Part shown: piece by piece, positions 15,267-19,406 of the stretch | Numbering within the stretch: position 1 is the first letter of the stretch | Layout of the letters: every line of letters starts with the position of its first letter | From: Acidobacteriota bacterium | Lineage (GTDB): Bacteria > Acidobacteriota > Holophagae > Thermotomaculales > Thermotomaculaceae | DNA length: 19,406 bases | Direction: 5' to 3' | NCBI GenBank assembly: GCA_027038695.1 | Contig: JALWHA010000364.1 | Span: 1 to 19,406 of the forward strand | Translations under genes and position numbers: made by a program | The notes under the pieces: generated by a model | Seen by the model: only the letters and a program-made list of their open reading frames with translations | The model's database searches: none | What the model was told of the DNA's origin: nothing

Positions 15267-15304
15267 TTTCAAAAAAGCAATAAGGTTTTTTAAAAAATCC
15301 TGAA

Positions 15305-15979
15305 TTAAATTATTTTGGTTAAAACCTCTGCGATTTCTCTATCGGAAGGCTCGGTAATTTTAATGTTGAAATGCCAGTCTTTTACAGGATATGGGTTAAA
15401 ACCGAAATCACTAAGCATTGTGGATTCGTCTGTGTAAATCCTTTCCGCTTTGTCAAAACAATTTTTTAAAATCCCTAACCTTGCACCCTGCGGGGTTGTA
15501 ATGCTTACAAGGTCTTTTCTGTTAACTGTCTGGTAAAAACCGCTATCATTAAGCCTTCTAACAGTGCCGCTTACCGGGATATAGGGAATTGCGCAACCCT
15601 TTTCTTGCGTTTTTTCAACTATCTCCCTAACAATTTCTTGCTTTAAAAAAGGCCTCACCCCGTCATGAACAAGCACTACCTTTGACTTATCCCCTTCCTT
15701 TTCATTTATAAATTCAACAGCGTTTTTTACGGAAAAAAACCTCTCGCTTCCCCCTTTAACAAGTAAAAAGGGGAAAGAAAACCTTTCTTTTAAGGTTTCA
15801 AACTCTCTCTCAAACCCTTCGGGATAGGTTAAAACACAGTATTCAGGCCTTACTTTTTCAAAAAAAGTTAGAGTATGCTCAATAATAGTTTTATCCCCAA
15901 TCTTCTCAAACTGCTTGGGATAAGGCTTCCCGAACCTCTTTCCTATCCCCCCTGCGGTAAGAATCAGAATGCAATCCAT
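15305..15979 (-). CDS. ispD: 2-C-methyl-D-erythritol 4-phosphate cytidylyltransferase
   Basis: 224 residues from ATG 15979, which shares a base with the TGA stop of the SDR gene (TGATG) and has AGAAGGTG upstream; a TTG at 15982 is also in frame but less likely. IspD activates MEP with CTP in the non-mevalonate isoprenoid pathway. Motifs are the nucleotide-binding AGGIGKRFGKPYPKQF near the N-terminus, VVLVHDGVRPFL, TTPQGARLG, YTDESTML and NIKITEPSD. The TPQ, R-rich middle and NIKIT box fit IspD. The related TarI/Bcs1 ribitol-phosphate cytidylyltransferases share much of this, and the neighbouring SDR makes that alternative worth noting. IspD is preferred. Confidence 0.88.
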   Translation of the reverse strand: MDCILILTAGGIGKRFGKPYPKQFEKIGDKTIIEHTLTFFEKVRPEYCVLTYPEGFEREFETLKERFSFPFLLVKGGSERFFSVKNAVEFINEKEGDKSKVVLVHDGVRPFLKQEIVREIVEKTQEKGCAIPYIPVSGTVRRLNDSGFYQTVNRKDLVSITTPQGARLGILKNCFDKAERIYTDESTMLSDFGFNPYPVKDWHFNIKITEPSDREIAEVLTKII

Positions 15980-16722
15980 CAAAACACCTTCTTTGCGGTT
16001 TTTTGAAGTATGTAGTCTTTTATAAATAACGGCATGCAGGATAGGGTTTTTAAAATAAGGGAAAAGAATCCGGGGAAGGTGTATTCTTTTTTGTTTTTGT
16101 CAATTGCATACTCAATTTTATCAAGTGCATGGTCTAACTCCATTAAGAAAGGCATTTTAAAGGTGTTTTTTGCGGTTAAAGGGGTTTTTATAAAGCCCGG
16201 CATTATGTTTATCACCTTTACATTGTGAAGTGCCGCTAAATTTCTTAAAGATTCGCAGTAAGAGTTTAAAGCCCTTTTTGTTGAAGAGTAAGCGGTTGAA
16301 GAGGGGGATGCGATTATTGAAGCAAGGGAAGATATTACAACAACCTTTCCCTTTTTCCCTTCTATCATCTTTTTTAAAACCGGCTCAACAAAGGCGTGAA
16401 CACCTAAAACATTTAAGTCAAAGGTTTGCTTAAAGGATTTAAAATCAGGCACCTCCAACCCGTGGCCTGATGAGGTGCCTGCATTTGCTATTGCAATGTG
16501 AATAAAGTTTTTTTCAAGTATGTCTTTAAGAATTTTCTGAAAGTTATCAAAATCGGTAATATCAACGGGGTAAATATTCACCCTGTCAGGTGCAAGGGAT
16601 TTTAACTCTTCAAGTTTTTCCCTTCTCCTTGCAAAAAGGAAGAGGGTATGCCCTTTTCCGATATACCTTTTTGCAAGCCCGTAACCTATTCCGCTTGAAG
16701 CTCCCGTTACGGCAATGTTTAT
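15979..16722 (-). CDS. Short-chain dehydrogenase/reductase with non-standard or frameshifted start
   Basis: A classical SDR. Counting from codon ATA at 16722 it has about 247 residues: INIAVTGASSGIG cofactor loop at 1-13, NAG at 80-82, Ser of ISSLAS near 132 and the catalytic YSSTK (Tyr145, Lys149). The first ATG/GTG/TTG in frame is GTG 16581, which would delete the whole nucleotide-binding loop, so it cannot be the real start. The open frame runs back to a TGA at 16732-16734. An ATG at 16727, sharing TAATG with the valS stop and preceded by AAAGG at good spacing, is out of frame by one base: one extra G in the GGG run would give M-G-I-N-I-A-V-T-G. So either ATA/ATT is used, or there is a one-base deletion or sequence error. 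Substrate unknown. Confidence 0.78.
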   Translation of the reverse strand: MNIAVTGASSGIGYGLAKRYIGKGHTLFLFARRREKLEELKSLAPDRVNIYPVDITDFDNFQKILKDILEKNFIHIAIANAGTSSGHGLEVPDFKSFKQTFDLNVLGVHAFVEPVLKKMIEGKKGKVVVISSLASIIASPSSTAYSSTKRALNSYCESLRNLAALHNVKVINIMPGFIKTPLTAKNTFKMPFLMELDHALDKIEYAIDKNKKEYTFPGFFSLILKTLSCMPLFIKDYILQKTAKKVF

Positions 16723-16726
16723 CCCA

Positions 16727-19363
16727 TTACTTCAACCTTTCAAGGTTTTGTTTTAATACCTGATGCTTCTCCTTTAATTCATTGTATATGTTTCTGTTTT
16801 TCTCAACAACCTCTTTTGGAGCCCTTGCAAGAAACTGCTCGTTATTGAGTTTCTTCTCAACCTTTTCAATCTCTTTTTCAATCTTCCCAAGTTCTTTTTC
16901 AATTCTCTCCCTTTCGGCTTCTTTGTCCAAAAGGTTTTCAAGGGATACCCCGATTTCAGTGCCCTTTGACGCGGCTTTTGAGTACATCTTCTCCTCGTCA
17001 AACTTTTCAACACATTCAAGTTTTTCAGCGTTAACAAGAAGGGATATCAAATCCCTTTCCCTTTCAATCAAAGCCTTAATTTCATCGTTTAAGGGGATAA
17101 GTTCAACTTCAATCTTCTTTGAAGGGGGTATTTTCTTTTCTGTTCTAATTCCCCTGATCTTTGAGATTAACTCCTGCAATGTTTCAAACTCATTTTCCGC
17201 AACCTCGTCAACCCAATCCTGCCTGTAGACGGGGAATTGCTCTACTGCAATGCTCTCTTTGTGCCCCGGGAGTTTCTGGTATAGTTCTTCGGTAATGTAA
17301 GGCATAAAGGGGTGCAGTAATTTCAACACCCTTGTCAAAACAAGGACAAGGAGTTTTTTAACATTCTCTTCCCCTTTTAAAAGCCTTTTCTTTGTGCTTT
17401 CAATATACCAGTCGCAGAAGTCCCCCCACAAAAAGTGGTACAAAGTGTTGGCAGCCTCGTGAAACCTGAATTTTTCAATATTTTCGTCAACATTTGCTAT
17501 TGCCTTTGAGAGTTTTGAGAGTATCCATTTATCCGCAAGGGTTAGGTTTTTGTAATCCACCGTTGACGTATCAACGCTTTCGTCTATATTCATTAAAACA
17601 AACCTTGTGGCGTTCCAGATTTTATTGCAGAAAGCCCTGTATCCCTCAAGCCTTTCCTCTGAAAGGGAAATGTCCGTTCCCGGAACAGCCATAATTGAAA
17701 GGGTAAACCTTAAAGCGTCGGTGCCGAATTTCTCCATAACCTCTAAAGGGTTAATTACATTGCCCTTTGACTTTGACATCTTCTGCCCGTGTGCGTCCCT
17801 TACCAATGCGTTAAAGTAAACTGTGTAAAAGGGGACGTCTCCCATAAACTTCAAGCCCATCATTATCATTCTGGCAACCCAGAAGAACAGGATGTCAAAG
17901 CCTGTTAAGAGAACACTTGTGGGGTAAAAGGTCTTTAAATCGTCTGTTTCTTCAGGCCAGCCGAGTGTTGAAAAAGGCCAGAGCCCGGAAGAAAACCATG
18001 TATCAAGAACATCCTTCTCCTGCTCAATATTCTTTGAACCGCACTTTTCACACTTATCAGGGTCAATTTCGGCAACGGTTATGTGGCCGCAGTCCTTGCA
18101 GTACCATGCGGGGATTCTATGCCCCCACCACAATTGCCTTGATATGCACCAATCGTGAATATTTCTCATCCATTCGTAGTAGGTCTTTTTCCACTTTTCA
18201 GGGACAAATTTGATCTTATCCTCTTCAACAACCTTTAAGGCAGGCTCAGCAAGAGGCTTTATCTTTACAAACCACTGAGTTGAAACGGCAGGCTCAATAA
18301 TCGTTGAACACCTGTCGCATTCCCCGACCGCGTGTTTGTGAGGCTCAATCTTTAAAAGAAGGCCTAGCCCGTCCATCATTTCAACAACCTTCTTCCTTGC
18401 CTCAAACCTGTCCATTCCGCTGAGTATTTCCCCTGCGGCGTCAGTCATCTTTCCGTGTTTGTCTATAACCTCAATAACCCCTAAATTATGCCTTAAACCA
18501 CATTCGTAATCGTTCGGGTCGTGTGCGGGGGTTACCTTTACACAGCCTGTCCCGAACTCTTTATCAACAAAATCATCAGCAACAACCGGAACTTCCCTGT
18601 TTACAATAGGTATAATAACCGTTTTGCCTATTAAGTCTTTATACCTTTCGTCTTCAGGGTGAACAGCAACCGCCGTATCCCCTAACATTGTTTCAGGCCT
18701 TGTGGTTGCGACAACGACAAACCTGTTTTCTTCCCCTTTAACAGGGTATTTAAAGTACCAGAGTTTTCCGTCCCTATCTTTATGCTTAACCTCTAAATCC
18801 GAAATAGCGGTTTCACACCTCGGGCACCAATTTACTATCATACTGTCTTTATAGATTAAACCCTCTTTGTAAAGGGTGACAAATACCTTTCTAACCGCCT
18901 TTGAAAGCCCGGGGTCAAGGGTAAACCTGAACCTTGTCCAGTCAACGGAACAGCCTAACTTCCTCAACTGGTTTTTAATTGCATCTTCGTTTTCCTCTTT
19001 CCACTGCCATACCCTTTTTTCAAACTCTTCCCTGCCTAAATCCTTTCTTGTCTTGCCCTCTTTTGCCAACTGCTTTTCAACAACATTCTGGGTTGCAATG
19101 CCTGCATGGTCAACGCCGGGAAGCCAGAGCGTATTAAAACCCTTCATTCTCTTGTATCTAACCATAACATCGTGAAGGGTATAAACAAGTGCATGCCCCA
19201 TGTGAAGGTTGCCGGTTATGTTAGGCGGAGGGATAACAACCGAAAAAGGCGGCCTGTCGCTCTTTGCGTCTGCGACAAAGTAACCCTTTTCTTCCCACAT
19301 CTCATACCATTTCTTCTCTGCCTCTTTGTGATTGTAAGCCTTGTCAATTAAAATTTTACCCAT
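16727..19363 (-). CDS. valS: Valyl-tRNA synthetase
   Basis: 878 residues, full length. It charges tRNA-Val and edits misactivated threonine. The class I signature is PPPNITGNLHMGHAL (HMGH at 54-57) with KMSKS at 528-532. The editing domain is visible (TTRPETMLGDTAVAVHPED about 220-238; GTGCVKVTPAHDPND about 271-285). Cys pairs at 180/183, 349/352, 422/425 and 438/441 suggest zinc knuckles, and DVLDTWFSSGLWPFSTLGWP is typical of ValRS rather than IleRS. The C-terminus has the ValRS coiled-coil (about 810-878). The ATG has GGGGTGAT upstream. Its TAA stop overlaps an ATG that by architecture should begin the SDR gene. Confidence 0.97.
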   Translation of the reverse strand: MGKILIDKAYNHKEAEKKWYEMWEEKGYFVADAKSDRPPFSVVIPPPNITGNLHMGHALVYTLHDVMVRYKRMKGFNTLWLPGVDHAGIATQNVVEKQLAKEGKTRKDLGREEFEKRVWQWKEENEDAIKNQLRKLGCSVDWTRFRFTLDPGLSKAVRKVFVTLYKEGLIYKDSMIVNWCPRCETAISDLEVKHKDRDGKLWYFKYPVKGEENRFVVVATTRPETMLGDTAVAVHPEDERYKDLIGKTVIIPIVNREVPVVADDFVDKEFGTGCVKVTPAHDPNDYECGLRHNLGVIEVIDKHGKMTDAAGEILSGMDRFEARKKVVEMMDGLGLLLKIEPHKHAVGECDRCSTIIEPAVSTQWFVKIKPLAEPALKVVEEDKIKFVPEKWKKTYYEWMRNIHDWCISRQLWWGHRIPAWYCKDCGHITVAEIDPDKCEKCGSKNIEQEKDVLDTWFSSGLWPFSTLGWPEETDDLKTFYPTSVLLTGFDILFFWVARMIMMGLKFMGDVPFYTVYFNALVRDAHGQKMSKSKGNVINPLEVMEKFGTDALRFTLSIMAVPGTDISLSEERLEGYRAFCNKIWNATRFVLMNIDESVDTSTVDYKNLTLADKWILSKLSKAIANVDENIEKFRFHEAANTLYHFLWGDFCDWYIESTKKRLLKGEENVKKLLVLVLTRVLKLLHPFMPYITEELYQKLPGHKESIAVEQFPVYRQDWVDEVAENEFETLQELISKIRGIRTEKKIPPSKKIEVELIPLNDEIKALIERERDLISLLVNAEKLECVEKFDEEKMYSKAASKGTEIGVSLENLLDKEAERERIEKELGKIEKEIEKVEKKLNNEQFLARAPKEVVEKNRNIYNELKEKHQVLKQNLERLK

Positions 19364-19367
19364 TTTA

Positions 19368-19406
19368 TCACCCCGTAATTTCTTCTTTCTGTTTTAAAAC
19401 AACCAT
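19368..19406 (-). CDS. Possible 3' end of an unidentified gene upstream of valS
   Basis: The minus strand is open from the window edge through 12 codons (MVVLKQKEEITG) to a TGA at 19368-19370, four bases before the valS ATG. The close spacing matches other junctions here, so this may be the tail of the preceding operon gene. It is too short to identify and could be chance. Confidence 0.3.
   Translation of the reverse strand: MVVLKQKEEITG

Noticed and set aside
15282..15300. Palindrome-like GG-T6-A6-TCC tract between arsC and ispD
   Set aside because: It is mostly A/T homopolymers with no loop and no following T run, so neither a terminator nor an operator is supported.
16782..17228. 148-codon plus-strand open frame opposite the valS 3' end
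   Set aside because: Phe/Ser-rich translation is the expected antisense of the Lys/Glu-rich ValRS coiled coil; no domain or supporting ribosome binding site.

Overview
The window is AT-rich DNA from a Gram-negative bacterium. The Gram-negative call rests on a lipoprotein, a predicted outer-membrane barrel, an SSB with an acidic tail and MEP-pathway isoprenoid synthesis. Arg is mostly AGG/AGA, Ile is often ATA, and there is a thioredoxin-type ArsC, which together would fit an anaerobic or thermophilic lineage. I cannot fix the phylum from sequence alone. Almost everything lies on the minus strand in tight operons. I saw no rRNA, tRNA, CRISPR array, insertion sequence or prophage, and no gene-free stretch exceeds 300 bases.

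Layout, left to right. (a) 1-530, plus strand: 3' part of xerD, convergent with ssb. (b) 532-2656: ssb preceded by a membrane-anchored protein with a degenerate chemoreceptor-type signalling hairpin, probably transcribed from a promoter near 2700. (c) 2728-9837: a six-gene operon read right to left: sigma-54 response regulator, pyrE, a ClC-CBS-RCK_C anion transporter, alr, truA and a LysM/coiled-coil lipoprotein. It is closed by a clear intrinsic terminator and probably starts from a promoter that gives a leaderless mRNA. (d) 9884-10485: a monocistronic ferritin gene with its own promoter, very strong ribosome binding site and terminator. (e) 10509-11321: an MscS-type channel. (f) 11426-15222: a six-gene operon arsC-arsR-tauE/safE-fmdE-CDF transporter-DUF2490-like barrel, with a candidate ArsR operator upstream of arsC. 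(g) 15305-19406: valS, a short-chain dehydrogenase with a hidden 5' end, and ispD, plus the possible last codons of a gene upstream of valS.

The most interesting block is (f). It has the sensor and the reductase of an arsenic-resistance operon but none of the usual arsenite exporters (ArsB, Acr3). In that place are a TauE/SafE permease, a zinc-ribbon FmdE-family protein, a His-rich CDF zinc-type exporter and a predicted outer-membrane protein with two Cys-x-Cys motifs. This suggests a combined metal/metalloid detoxification module. Other points worth checking are the SDR gene whose conserved N-terminus has no normal start codon, the degenerate chemoreceptor-like protein, and the ClC transporter with unusual residues at the central-anion and internal-proton positions plus a fused RCK_C domain.

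Neighbouring genes often share a stop/start base (TAATG, TGATG, TAGTG) or overlap by 14 bases, so translational coupling is likely common in this genome.
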